This document shows positions 1 through 13,195 of a stretch of 64,000 bases of DNA, in pieces (the stretch's first letter is position 1; each line of letters starts with the position of its first letter). The notes beneath the pieces are model-generated. The model did no database searches and was not told where the DNA came from. It saw only the letters and a list, made by a program, of their open reading frames with translations. The position numbers and the translations under genes were made by a program. Origin of the DNA: Beaufortia kweichowensis (Eukaryota > Chordata > Actinopteri > Cypriniformes > Gastromyzontidae); contig CM032798.1 of NCBI GenBank assembly GCA_019155185.1, positions 7,391,501 through 7,455,500 of the forward strand. The letters run 5' to 3'.

Positions 1-38
1 ACAGGGCCATCGAACTACAGAGCCTTCGAGACTCTGGG
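1..38 (+). other. gpbp1l1: Probable 5' untranslated exon of gpbp1l1
   Basis: The first 38 bases end in a consensus donor (GG then gtaag) and hold no useful reading frame. The ATG-bearing exon of gpbp1l1 opens at 992 after a good acceptor. I infer this is the end of an upstream non-coding exon of the same gene. Bases 39-991 are then intron, with a palindromic-repeat fragment near 118-250 and nothing else I can name. Confidence 0.5.
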
Positions 39-1045
39 GTAAGACGTCAAAGAATTTATCTGAAACTTGGATAAAACTGTTTTGTTTTATTGCATTGGGT
101 ATATTTTACATTTATTCAAGGGGATAATTTACACCAAAGATTCATATATTTACCCTCATGTTGTCCAAAATCTGTATATGACACAATTTGACAAGAGAAA
201 TGTTTTAGTGGTTTAGTGTCCATAAAGTAGAAGTCAGCGTTCTTCAGAATCTCTTTTGTGTTGCGTACAGGTTTGGATTGTTATTATTATGTCATAATTA
301 ATATTATTATTACTTCTTGTTTAGTCTTATTTGACACAGTACATCTAACATATCAAGGCCAAAAGAGAAAGTACATGGAATTTAGTGCTGTGGTTTTAAT
401 GTATCACCTTGCCAGCTTAAAGGTGTGTATGTGTCATTTTTTAAAATGTTTAAATACTTTGTCTTTAAGGTGCTCTTAGGTTACATCCTTTTTGTTTACT
501 TCAATGACACGCCCTCTCTCCACAGCCCAACCCTCTGAAGACATGTCAGCAAAAGTGCACCAAAAGAGCTTTTCTGATTGGCTAAGATAAAGCATGGGCT
601 TACCCCATGACTCTGTTTATAGAGCCTAGGGCTGTTACAGAGACAGGTGTGATTTCTCAAGATGCTTGTTTTAATGATGTATGTCACACAGTAAGGACGT
701 TTCATGTTATACACATACCAAAAATAAGATCAAGTTTATTTCCCCAAAGATTGTAAACACTGGCTCTGTGATGCTGTCGTAACATTGCTCATATCTTTGA
801 GCATCCCAACACATTGGCTCAACCAACAGGGGTAGTTTGTGGCTGCATGTGTTTGACAGACGGAGGAACGCTCTGTATATTTTTGGCGCTTAAGAAATGA
901 TACACTTTATATTTTAAAATCTTTGCATTCATGGGAGACATTTAGAAATAGATTGTAAAAAAGTTTGATTTGTTGTTGCTTGGATTTACAGTTCAGGCCA
1001 TGAGGTTTGATGCCTCCATCCACTGACGGGAGACACTGGACCTAA

Positions 1046-4000
1046 ATGGCGCAGCATGACTTTGTTCCTGCCTGGCTTAACTTCTCCACGCCTCAGCCCG
1101 CCAAGGTATCGTAAATGATTGGTCTGACTTTCTGTTCACTTTGTAACTTTAATTCAGGACAGCACAGCTCAAAGCCCTATCTCATGAGTTAAAATCCTAA
1201 TCATTCTCTTCTAAAATAAGCTTGTCAAAGCTGGAGCTATCTGCGATGGCTAAATGCAGCTGATAGATGTTTAATGATTTGATTGTGTGCGATTTAGTCC
1301 CCTGCTGCCCCCGTTGAGAAGCATGGAGAGCACTTTCCCCGCGGAGACGGCCGGCCGGGAGTAAACCGTCGCAGACACAACTCTTCCGATGGCTTTTTCA
1401 ACAACGACCCGCTCAGAGCCCCAGGAGGTAGAGGAACCTTTGCATCTAGAGTTAAGTTGCATGTTCCTGTGCTTTTTGTGTGACAGCTGTGTTTGTTCTT
1501 TCCTCAGGTGATGGGTGGCAGCAACCGTCTCTGTTGAGGCATGACTCTGTAGACTCTGGTGTCGCGAAGGGGAGTCAGGGGGGATTGGGAGGTGGACCGG
1601 GGTGGAAGGAGACCCCCAGCTGGCATGGGGCACAGAGGGGTCAGGAGGGTCCTCACCACCACCATGCTCGGCATATTAAACGTGGTGGAGGAGAGAGAGA
1701 CAGACAAGGAGGTCACCGGCAGCGCAATGGAAACTTTCACCCGCGCAAAGGCGGCCCGTATCAGGAGAGATATTCTGATGAGGAGCGCAACGATGACAAG
1801 CTCAAATTTGTCGATGAGGATTTTGTAAGTAGTTTTATAGTCTGCTTTGTGTTTGTCAATGGCCACATAGAGAGATCACACCCCTATTAGGCATGAGTTA
1901 AATGTAATTAGAGAGGTTTCGTTTTTTCATACTTGACATTCCGTTCACAAACTGACTTTATACTTAAGTTGCTTTCCATGTCAAATTTCAGCCCTCCTTG
2001 AATCCAGAGACAACTGGAAAGCCTGTGAGCCAGGCCCGTGCTGTCGGGACTCCAGCAGGAGTGTGGGGTAAAGATGCTTTTATTTATGTCATCACTTTGT
2101 ATCAAATACATAGAATTCAATGGACAATTTTAGCATTATGGTTGTGACAGTTATTTTACTTTAATTTTCATGTGTCCATTTATAAGGAATATGGACTTTT
2201 ATGGATGTGACAGTTAAATTCTGAAAACGGCGCTTTACCTGACTATGCTTTAATGAAAATGCTTTATTATTGAAAATGGTGAAAACTTTCATTAAAAATG
2301 AGATTAAATTGCTCATTTGTTCTGAAAGTTATTTGTAATGCTTTATATGCAAGACAATGAAGTACAAATGCATGGCTCACGTTTACCTAATATTAGCAAT
2401 TAATTATTAAGTAACATGTGTGACCTGCATTGCAGACTAATGTAAATGTCTACCTTTATTACAGAGAACCCCCCTAGTGCTAAGCAGGCTGTGTCTAAGA
2501 TGCTGGTCATTAAGAAAGTGTCTAAGGAGGACCCCAGTGCTGCATTCTCTGCTGGCTTTGCCAGTGCTGGCCCTCTACCCACCAATGGTTCTAAAGTCCC
2601 CATCCCTGGTCCCAGTGTCTACAAGAATCTGGTGCCCAAACCTGCCACTGCCCCCAGCAAGGTACATTTTTAGCCAGAGGACCCAAAAATAGTATTTTTG
2701 ATGTGATATCACTTATGAAGACTTTTTCCCAAGGGGGCTTCTGTGTACACACTATTTCTTGTTCAAAAACGTTCTTCTTATAAATAACCTTTTGTCTTCT
2801 TGCGTAGTCTGGCCCATGGAAACCCAATGGAAGGGAATCTAAAGTGGGTTTGCATTTCTCTGGACGGGATTCGGCTTTCACTAGCCCTGTTTCTGTGACC
2901 AAACCTCTGACACCTGTCAGTGCACCTGCCCATGGCACTTCTAAAGAGGTATAGTATCATGGGCTGATACATCGCATCTGCTGTTTTCTTTGTGTATCAG
3001 CTGATAAACATGCCATATAGCATGTTAGCAGTTGTTCCTTTAAACGGTACTATGAGGTTGAGATCTGTAGCCCATCAGTACCTTTAGCACATATGTGAGA
3101 TAAACAAATAAGTTGGCAAATTGTCCGCATTGCTTTTTTCAATATCGGTTGACCCATATCGGTCAACCACTAATAAGTACTTTTCATATTATTTCTGCAT
3201 TCGGCCATTTACAGCACAAAACTGATTGATTAAAATGTATTTTGTCTTTTTCTTTTTGACACTTCCATTATTTATTAGGCATGTATATGCTTAAAAGAAA
3301 ATCAGTCTGTGTGCCTGCTCACTCAGTATTGTCATTTTCTTACTTATTTAGCCACCCTCCAGCACCACCCCTCCCATAGACATCACTCCCTCACGGCTAA
3401 AGCTGATGCGGCGCAGCACAGACCGTAAAAGTGAGTTCCTGCGTGGATTAAAGGATGAGAGGAACGGGGATGTGAGTGGCTGCCACAGCCCTGGAGCTCC
3501 AGCAGAGGTATGGCTGAATTCAGCTATGGTGGATTGACTATGCTGTTTGTCATGACGCTTAAATGAATTGTTTGGCCAAGCATGAAAACGAAATAAACCC
3601 TCATGCCATCCCAGCTGTATAAAACTTCCGTTCTTTAGTTTAACGCAAATGATTAATTTTATATAAAAATGCCATCAAGAAAAATCACATACAAAAGCAC
3701 ATATATTTGTCATTAAAATACTCCATTCAGTCTTCTCGAAGCGAAACGGTACATTTGTGAAGGAAAACAATTAACATTTTGAACTTACTTAGTGATCAAT
3801 ACGTCATGGGAACACTACACACTGTCTTGTGATTTTCATATTTGGGTCAACTACTTTCAAGAAGGGTTATTTTGTCTGCATGCCTGTGGTGGATTGGTTA
3901 TTGCTAATATTTAAGATGGTGTTAACATGTAGCATATCATTAGACAATATCACATTTGCAATTGTATATTATATTATACTATAATACAGTTATATTATAC

Positions 4001-4661
4001 AGTGACACTGTATTTGTTAGTCCCAGTGCTGTTGTCAGAGGTATTGAGGCAGTTATGGTTTTGATTGCTGAGTCCGTGGGTTGTTTTTGTGTTTAGGAAG
4101 AGGCAAGCACCCCTGAACCAAAAGAATTTGGAGAGAGTCATGAGAACGGCATCTCCCACTCCCTCAGTGATTCAGACACAGAGCACTTGTCCAGCTCTCT
4201 GGAGGCTGAACACAGGTCAGAATGAACAAATACTTGAAACCGTTCTCTACCAGCTCACCCATATAAGCTGCAGCATCTTTACTCCACATACTCACACATC
4301 CTCTGTGACAGGTTGCTGAAGGCCATGGGTTGGCAGGAATACCCAGAAAATGATGACTTCCAGCCCCTCACTGAAGATGAACTCAAAGAGTTTCAAGCTA
4401 AAACTGAGCAGGTACTTGTCAATCACTCAAGCATGTCAATGGAATTTGTGTTTGTTTGATGAGTTAATTTCATCCATCACTGACCATACGTGTGTTTTGC
4501 ATCAGATGAAGAAGATTGGTCTGGGACGTAATGGTGTGCTCCTAAAGCCTCGTGGTGGGGCTCTGCTGACCTGGAGAGCCGGCCCTAACCCGGGCCTGGA
4601 AGAGGGCTCCGAGTCTGAGACGAGCAGTAGCAGCCAGACCTCTGATGATGATGATACCTAA
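1046..4661 (+). CDS. gpbp1l1: Vasculin-like protein 1 (GC-rich promoter-binding protein 1-like 1)
   Basis: Nuclear protein of the vasculin family. GPBP1 binds GC-rich promoters; the role of the L1 paralogue is less defined. Ten coding exons join in frame: 1046-1105, 1298-1427, 1508-1824, 1992-2067, 2465-2661, 2808-2948, 3352-3507, 4097-4215, 4312-4411, 4506-4661. They give 483 residues (human 474). The N terminus MAQHDFVPAWLNFSTPQ and the block KMLVIKKVSKEDP are family signatures. The HNSSDGFFNN, RLKLMRRSTDRKSEFL and SLEAEHRLLKAMGWQEYPEN segments fit GPBP1L1 better than GPBP1. The tail is acidic and serine-rich, ending in a run of Asp. The start is the first ATG after the acceptor at 991 and matches the conserved N terminus. 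It is followed closely by ccdc17 on the same strand, as in human. Confidence 0.95.
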
Positions 4662-6400
4662 TGTGGCTTTAAACACCCCTTTCCCATTTCCAGTTCTCTC
4701 TCTATCTCCTCCATCACACCATTTATTTCAAACTGAAAGAAAAAATTCTTTTCATGGACAAGAAAAGATCATATCCCAGCTGGAGAGAAAAAGCATTCAA
4801 CTGTCACTTCATAAGCAATGTCTTTCTGTTTGATTCCTCTCTTCTGTTTCCTCATCTGCATTTTGTTTTTCTTCCTGAACTAGAAATGTCAAAGAAAGCC
4901 ACACACCCTTCCACCAGATCTTTTTTGTTTTGCTTGGGGAAAAAAAAAGACTAATTCATAATAACACAAATTATAACCGTGATTTAACGTGAAATATGAC
5001 ATCATCTGAATGTTCTATAAAATGGCTTTGACACCTTTCTAAACTTATTTTTCCTTTTCGCAAAAACAATTCGTAGCATTAGTGTTAAGATGAAACAATC
5101 ATTGTGAGCCGCTGACTGCGACGTTGCTACCAGTCCCTCATGGAAATGAACTCAAGCCAGCCGTCGCTGCAGCACGGAAGAACTAAAGCAACGTTCTGTG
5201 GACTGTCACGTGTGGTCTGATTTTTGGCTCCAGTTCCACCAAACTCTGCTGACTTTCCCTGTTTGCATTCTGCAATGTCAAAATCATACTAATTCCTGAT
5301 TTCATCTGTCTGCCAAGTACACATGTGAGCATACCTAAAAGGATGTTTAAAAGTTAAGGTTAGATTTAAAACCTAGCTTACGGAAGAGTTTGTCAGGAGC
5401 TGGCTTTTGAATAAAGGTAACGTTTAGATGGAAGGTCTAATGTTTTATATGTAAAGTTACAGAGAACTGCAGATTCAACTCGCAGATTTTCATTTCATAG
5501 AGGTTGGGTTCTATATAGGAAAAATCGTTCAAGAAGAATCATACACGGATCGTCGTCTTTCTTTCCCATATGTGGTGTGTCAGGTTTTTTTCTCTGAATG
5601 ATTTAAAGCGGATTGATTTGAAACATGTTGAAATCCTGATCATTTCAGAGTTACTCTATTAAAAGCATTTTTGTGCTTACAGAATAAATGCTGAGGCAAT
5701 CATTTTACAAAGCTTTACAGTCATTGCATGTAGATGATAAATGGGATATACAAAGAAAAGTTTAAAAAACAGAAAACCCTAATAAAATCTAACCAGTGAA
5801 ATAGAAAAGCATTAAACATTATTGGGCTTCTGTAATGTTTACAATGCTGGAATTGATCCAAGCTAGCAATGATTTATAATTACTGTGAACTTTGAACGAT
5901 TCAGTTAGATGGCTTGCACGCTTCGTTCTGCTATGTTGTTCTTTACACAGTTCATTTCAGGTTACATCTGGATGCTACGTTCTTTCCCTGCTGCTGGCAG
6001 TAAAGTAGACAGCCATCTTTAATAGTTCTTTATTTCATGAGGGACTGCTGGTGTAAATTGTGCATCTCCTTTTTTTGTACCTTGTTTTTGCTGATAGGGT
6101 ATAAAAATGGCTTTATCACAGATTTAAGTTTCTTTTTTAATTTTGGTACAGCTGTAAAAATTCCCACATAGTTTTTTCTTCTTTTGTTTGCATTATATTG
6201 TTTCTGCAGCCTTGATATTCAGGGTGGATTGTAAAAATATAAGAATAAAAAATTGTGAGTTTGATAACGTTATTTACAGATTTGAGAAAATTAAAAAGGT
6301 GTCATGTATGGGTTTTTCTGTATGAGACGAAGCAGACGTAAACTACTGCATCAACATGAAAACATCAGAGAAAAAATTGTAATAAATATTTTGCATCAGT
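4662..6400 (+). other. gpbp1l1: gpbp1l1 3' untranslated region
   Basis: About 1.7 kb of AT-rich sequence without a sustained reading frame follows the stop codon. AATAAA hexamers at 6244-6249 and 6381-6386 are the best poly(A) signals. The next gene's ATG is only about 320 bases past the second, so the 3' end must lie close to these signals. Confidence 0.7.
6381..6386 (+). terminator. Poly(A) signal of gpbp1l1
   Basis: AATAAA in AT-rich sequence, the last good hexamer before ccdc17. An alternative signal is at 6244-6249. Confidence 0.55.
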
Positions 6401-6705
6401 TTGCCAAACATGTCCAGCCTTTCGTTTTCCATGCAAAGAATCCATGCAAAGAATATAAACAATAGGCATAAAACATTCAAGGGGTGGGTTTCTTTTACTT
6501 AAACCTCAACCATTTATCACTCCCCTTTTCCAAGGTGATTGTTACCAACAAACAAAACCACATCAGTCAACAAATGCAGTGCTATACCTACCAAGCGGAT
6601 AACCGAACAAGTATATTACAACATTTTTAACACACTAGACTTTAACTTTTACCTTCAAATCTGAATAGGAAAAAACGTTTACAGATTAACTGTTCAGTGA
6701 AGAAG

Positions 6706-9700
6706 ATGGAAGGGTTAGGGGAATTCTTTTGTGAAAGTTGTAGCATGGCGTTTCATTCTGTTGGACTCCTAAATAAACACAAGAACAAATTCTGCATTGG
6801 TACAGACTTAAAAGACCCAGTAACTTTGTGGAGAGGACGAATGAGATGCATTGAAATGGAAAACCCATCTGTGAAGAAAATGCATCCCACAAGAGCAAGG
6901 ACACCTGATTTAATTGTTGTAAGTAGCTGAACTATTTAATTTCTTCATTGAGAACCTCGCAATTGAACAATGTATTAATGAATATGTTGTGAATTGTAAA
7001 AAAATAAAGAAATATCTTTTGAATGACAAAGGTATGCTGTCTTCCATTTTCTTGATTATATGTGCTGAGAATTTTCACTGTTTCAAGGCAAGGTTATGCT
7101 CTATACAGTGATCACCCATTAGATTTTAATAAATAAAATCAATAAAATATTTTTGTGAAGATGAGGGGACCCCATGATAATATCATTAACCTTTCTTTCA
7201 AGAACACATTTTTGTGCTCGACCATTTTCCTTATGGATAGGCAGTGGTCTGCAAATGGACCCCTTCTGTCAGGATTTACACCATAAAATTTAACCTAAAA
7301 ATCTTAACAAAATATAGCATGGTTTCTTGAAAACTAATATCACCACTAGTCAAACTCATGATCATGATGATTCTACTGACATCTCAGCAGAAATATAGAA
7401 GTGCTTGCTGTTTGCCCAAACTGTAAGTAATAATACCTGTATACCTTTTCCAATGGCAAGCTGAAGGAACAGATGAATCAACCAGAGAAACAGAGAGAGG
7501 ATCCAGCAAATAAACCACAGGGCATCATGTCAGAAAATAATGCTTTAAGCAAACTCACCAAAGAGGTATGGGAACACATGCAATGATGCTGGCTTCAAAA
7601 CTAGACTTATGCTATATGAAACCCTTCCGTTTTAGTTTCAAAAACTCAGGATGTCGATTGAAGAAAACCTGCCCAGAAGACAAACAGAGGTCAGTTTCAC
7701 TTCATTCAACATACTTAGTTGAATAAATCTGTTTGTAATATAAATAATGTGTTTTATGTGGATGTTGGGGCTCACTCACTTCAGCACAGGGTTGATGAAC
7801 AGAGGGCTTTTCAGTTATCTAAGCTGCATGAGACGAGGATGGCTGAAATCAGGGCGCATAACCACCAACTGGAGAAAGAGAGAGAGGGTGAGTTTGATAT
7901 GTAACAACAATAATGGGAAAAAAATGAACGCTAGATATTTTGGACGTGAACGTACGCGGCACGGCTTGTTTTTCAATATTAGCATAAAAAAATTCACTCA
8001 AAAAACTGCACCTTTATACTTTCCTAGTTTCCTAGTAGCCTACAACTCATCCAGAACCCTGTGTTTAGCAAATGAGCGCCGACTAGTGGTACCGTCACAG
8101 AAGGGCACAAAATCTCTCGATTCTGTCCCCTTCTGGTAAAATAATCCCAAACAAAATTTTTTAAGACAACTCATTTTTAAGACAAAAATATTTTCCGTTA
8201 ATTGGAAAAACCCTACAACCTCTTTCCCCTACAGATAGTATGCTATCTAGCACTATCTAGTTGGCCTGTTTTATGTATTAAACTTAATATTTTAAACTAC
8301 GGTAACTTTTTAAAAATTTTTGTGATATTCATACATGCTTATATCTGGGCAATTATTTATTACCAATATATTAACGCGTCTGTTTATATTTTACTTAACC
8401 TCCAGACATCAAAAATACATGCACATGGTATCTATTTAAATATGCATGCGTTATTGATGTGACACAAAAGACCACACGTTTTACTTTATTGGTGTTTAAG
8501 GGTGTAGATTGGGTTTAATCATTGGATGGGTTGTGGGTGTGCTTACTGGTATTTCTTATTTAAACATTTCGGCTTTGTTATATGTATACAGTCGTGTATA
8601 AGCAGTCCTGCGCGGCACGATAACGTTATATTTACAGAAAAACTATATAGAAAAATCTCCCCTGAACCTCGCCTCGCGCACCAACACCAAGGAGATAGAT
8701 TATAACATTATTATCATACCTCTCTCTCAGTCTCAGTATTTATTTGATTCCTTTTAGACCAGTAAATCAGAATAGTCTGCTGAGCAGCGCTCATATTCAC
8801 AGCTCACGTTAACTGAACTTCCAGTTAGCGCCACAATGTGAGAAGCAATTGGGAGTTACCAATTTGTGCAATGGAGGGGGACCTTAGTTATTTATTTACA
8901 AATTTGTACTCGATTCTGCACGAAAAAAAAACAATGTTAGCAAATATGTCGATTTTACATGTAGTTTCGTGTGAACATAGCAGATATTTGAGAGGTTGTA
9001 ATTGCTAGTTTCGAATACCCCCCCTCACAAACTACGCCCCTGTAGGTGTTACACCTGCCAGATGGAGTGCTGCCTACCAAAGGGCACTCCTCACGTCACC
9101 TGGTCCGTCATATTCTCATATTCATATTTTTACTGCAATTCCCAAACCAGAATATGGACTGTTAATGTAACTAAAAACAGCACTTTATCAGACTATGAAA
9201 AAACACGCTTTAAACATTATAAAGCTTTAAGAGAGATCTTACATTTAAATTATTATTATGCTATCATTATAATATAAATCTTTGGTAAAAACTTTTTACC
9301 CAAAATTTTATGGTATGGGTGTCATTTGCATGAAATTGCCATTTGCAAACTAAATTTCCTTTTGTGTGCTCACAAATCATTCCAATATTGCAGGTGCCTT
9401 ATGTAATGTACAGCAGCCCATAGAAACAGCCACTAATAAGAAATCTGTGTATATACTGTATTCTAAGCTTACAACTACTTATAATTTTGTAGTTTGTGTG
9501 AAATGAACGTGATTTTAACATAATAAAATAAAACCATTAAAAATAAAACCATTAAAACTTAATATATATTGCCACACACTGCTTGCAAGGCAGTATCACA
9601 ATATGAGATCATGGGAGGAAAATGCACAAGTTCTTGATGATGTTTTTATGTATCCAGAGATCGAGCAGCGGCTTTTAGAGCTGGCAGGACGTGACAGGAC

Positions 9701-12700
9701 AGCTCATCTAGAGGAAGTGCTGCATGAGATAAAATATCAGGAACAGAAAAATGAGGAGGTGCTACATCAGCTCAGCTCTCACATGAACTCAATAAAGGGG
9801 TAAGATGAGGAAAAAGGTCAAATTTGCTTCATACCTAGTTATGCTTAGTTCCAATATGCTGTGTTGATTTACAGGCCTAATCTAAATGAGGCCTCTTCTG
9901 ACCCACCGGTGGACATGAAGACGAAACATATCAACGTTGACTTGATCTCTTCTTTAGATGGTCCCCTCTCTGCCCAAATAAGGTTTGTTTAGTGGTATTA
10001 CTATTGAATAATAAGCAAACTGATAGTAAGATGATTGTTTGTTGAGGGATTTTGAACACTTACATTAATGTACATTCCAAACAGTGCATTGCGTCTGGCA
10101 TACATGCAGTCTGGCGGTTCTGATCCAGAGGTTCTGGCTCACATGCATGACCTTCAGGCTGAAGCTTTGACACTGGAGCAGGCAAGACCTAAAGCCGATG
10201 GCAGGACTAAAGGAAGAAGTAAGTAGTATGGGTGTTGTACTTTTTTAAGGGACATATAAATGTCACACATATGAGCCACAGAACAACCCTTACAAAAATA
10301 AAACTAATAGTTTTATTATAGTAAAAGACTTGTAACCATGTTTTTGGCAGATCGATTGAGTTTTAATACAAAGGTTAAAAGCCTGCAGCTATGATACTGT
10401 TTTTTTATATTTTTAAGTAAACATGGTAGAAATACAGTGGGGGTCAAAAGTTTACATACACCTTGCAGAATAAGGAAAATGTTGACAATTTTGGAAAAAT
10501 AAGAGGAATTTTGAAATTTAGTCTCACACCCTTTCTCATCACCCACCTAGACTAAGGCTCATCTAAACCACCATATTTGTCACAGAACATACTCACATCC
10601 ATGCAGGGATTAGGGCGTTCTAAAATCAACACAAAATCATTGTACATTGTACATAAGATAACTTCTAAAGGCTGTTACTTTCAGTCCATCACATACAGGT
10701 CCCATCCATAATGCAAGAAACATTGTATGAATTATATGAAAAATATTTGGTGCCACTTTATGTTGTACACAGGAACCAAAATCTTGCAAAGTCTTTTGTG
10801 AAATTCTGTGCATATTGAAGATGCTTGGTTTATGATTTTATTATTGGTATATTTTTATGTTTATCTTAAGTATGCAAATACTTTCCTGGGGTTATTTTCT
10901 GCAATTTTGAAGACCCTTATTTCTCTTATTTCTCATTTCCGTTCCCAGGGATGAAGTCTCCCCATAGGTTGCTTGACCCAGGCGTTCTTGCTGTGGAGCA
11001 GGAGAACCAGAAGCTTGAGGAGGAAATCTTCAGAATCCAGCTGGCCAGAGAGAGGCACAAAGGTCGTACTTGAAAATCACATATAAATATATATAATGAA
11101 CAATGAGCTCTTTAAATCCCTACTTTTAAAAATCGCAAAAAGTTAAAAAGGCAACTCCATGCAAATGTCAACCTTACTAAGTTTTATTAAAGGTTTTCAG
11201 GATAGCTCAGATGTCAATATTTGGTGTTTTAAATACCCATGTGAGGTCTCTCTTAAAGTTTTAAAGCATGATTTTTTAATAGTCAGTAAAGTGCTGTTTT
11301 TAGAATTGTCACATCCATAACGGTCCATATTCCTCATAAATAGACACTTGAAAACTTTGCAGCTCCCTACATGGTATCTGATGTAATATAATATATAATT
11401 TCTCAATCAGGGCTCAGTGTTATCCAGAAGGACCACATTCATCACATAGCTAGCCTCCAAGGTGAGATCGCCTATCTTAAAAGAGAAATAGAGAAGGGGA
11501 AGGAAAGAAGGTTACCGCCTACTCCACCCACTACACCTGTTTTACCTGGACCCTCTCTGGCCCTAACCCACCCTGCTCTCTTGCTGGTGAGCTGAGATAA
11601 AGACAAAGACTTAGACACTCTAAAATACACTGAAAAAGTACTTCAGGCACTATTAAAGGTTTCTTAGATGGCAGAAACTTTTGGAGAATCCACTGTAAAG
11701 TCTTAAGGAACTTACATATATAATTTAAGCATCAAAACATTTCCTAGATGATGTTGACAGGGATTCTCAGAGAACTGGTCCCAGTGCTTCTAAGGAACCC
11801 CAAATAGTGCCACAATAATAATGGTTTATGTATATTTTGGATATTAATATTCATATTCAAAATAAAGGCATGTTACTTGTTACCGAACATTAATGTGTTT
11901 TGTGTTAATGTAATGAATGTACATTTTGGTTTACATTTACTAATCTTGCAGGATCAAAGTTTAAAACAGTCGCCGATTGTTCCTCATGATCCAACTGAAA
12001 CCTTTGGTCCTACTCATTATGATCCTGTGTAAGACAAATTCTCTCTCTTTCTCTCACTCTGTAAGATTTATTTTTGTCTTTCACATTCAGCCCCTGTATG
12101 TATATGTCACACTTCATACACTGCAGTAAGATTATATGTGTGTATACAGGGCTGGCTCTGTCATCTTCTACGATCTTGTGATAGGTGTAGAAGATACTCT
12201 GAGATCAGTGCGTTTGTTGGCAGGGTTATATTGTAATGGGCAGAAGTTGGGACAGACCACACCCATGCCACCTGTGCAATGCCTACCTGCAGGTGCACTG
12301 CGCTACCCATCCACCAAGAGTCCTGGAAACTTTGCCATACTGGCTGTTAAGCAGCCTGTGCCAAGGTATGATCAAGCATAAAAGAATTAAATGTTTTTAG
12401 ACTGGTGTGTGTACACTAGTATTTTGTGCTTTATACAGAATACAGCCATCTTCATATGTTTCTGTGGTCGTGGAGATCCAGGCTTCGGGAGGTATAGATT
12501 TGTACAACCATGAAATTGGGGGGTTTGTGACTCATGGCTGGGCAAAGATTGAGCTCTTTGACCAGCACAACCAGATTTACAGCGGTCACTGGAGACTTCC
12601 ATTCCATTCTCTCCCGGTTCAAGCATCCTTTAGCCAAGCTCAGCTGAATTCTGTGCCTCAGGTCAGTTTACTCAATACTTAACACTGAAGGGCCCCAAGT

Positions 12701-13195
12701 TACCGTCTCACTGATGTTTCAGTATAATGGTTTGTGAATTACAATTATCAGCATAATTCTCTCTTTTAGCCCTTTATAATCTTCCAATAAGATGTTTTCA
12801 GCGTCAAATCCCACATGATTCTCAATTTATTTCCCCCTAAGGTCGGTAACATGGAACTTTGTGTTCGAGTAGTAAATGCTCGTGATGGAGATGTACAGAC
12901 TCATGCAAATATTGATCCCAACAATATCAGCCAATACAAGTACCCACCAATGGTACACAACTGCAACTAAAGACTGTAAGCATCTATAGCAAAGTTTGTG
13001 TCTTAAAAATTCAGCTGAGCCTGTGTAATATATATATATATATATATATATCCTTATTTAAAACATACTTGTTTTTGAACAGCCTTATGTCATTTTTAGG
13101 TGGTATCGAACACACCTTCAATCCCAGGAACCCATAAACATCACAAGTCTCATCCAATCCAATCCAGTATCTTCATTACTGCCACAGATGGATAA
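6706..13195 (+). CDS. ccdc17: Coiled-coil domain-containing protein 17
   Basis: A poorly characterised coiled-coil protein. The N terminus carries a zinc-finger-like CxxC...H...C motif (residues 9-30, FFCESCSMAF to NKFCIG). The middle is helical and charged. The C-terminal domain resembles human CCDC17 strongly (IFYDLVIGVED, QPVPR, ELFDQ, SGHWRLP, RVVNARDG, QYKYPP). Exons: 6706-6918, 7461-7565, 7636-7689, 7785-7887, [gap], 9594-9799, 9875-9982, 10085-10218, 10949-11062, 11411-11586, 11952-12028, 12150-12365, 12439-12661, 12842-12952, 13100-13195. The exon ending at 7887 leaves phase 1 and the exon at 9594 reads in phase 0, so one exon is missing. A 53-base candidate is at 9394-9446. Length is about 645 residues plus that piece (human 622). 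I chose ATG 6706; an in-frame GTG at 6697 lies just upstream. Confidence 0.88.
7890..9390. other. Large ccdc17 intron block, no gene recognised
   Basis: About 1.5 kb inside ccdc17 where its other introns are mostly under 800 bases. It has local GC-richer patches around 7945-8100, 8600-8700 and 8780-8900 between AT-rich stretches. Short open frames occur but none looks like a protein I know. It may be an old transposon insertion. Confidence 0.4.
9394..9446 (+). other. ccdc17: Candidate missing exon of ccdc17
   Basis: It has a CAG acceptor at 9391-9393, an open frame that continues phase 1 from the exon ending at 7887, and a length of 53, exactly what is needed to restore phase 0 at 9594. The donor (TCT then gtgtat) is weak, and I cannot match the peptide to human CCDC17. 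This is inference from phase arithmetic. Confidence 0.35.
10433..10910. repeat. Probable non-autonomous Tc1-like element in a ccdc17 intron
   Basis: It begins with acagtgggggtcaaaagttt acatac, typical of terminal repeats of fish Tc1/mariner-type elements. It runs without coding potential to about 10,910, where a degenerate inverted copy (tatgcaaatactttcctggg) appears. The boundaries are approximate. Confidence 0.4.
13027..13051. repeat. (TA)n microsatellite
   Basis: Simple TA dinucleotide repeat in the last intron of ccdc17. Confidence 0.9.
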
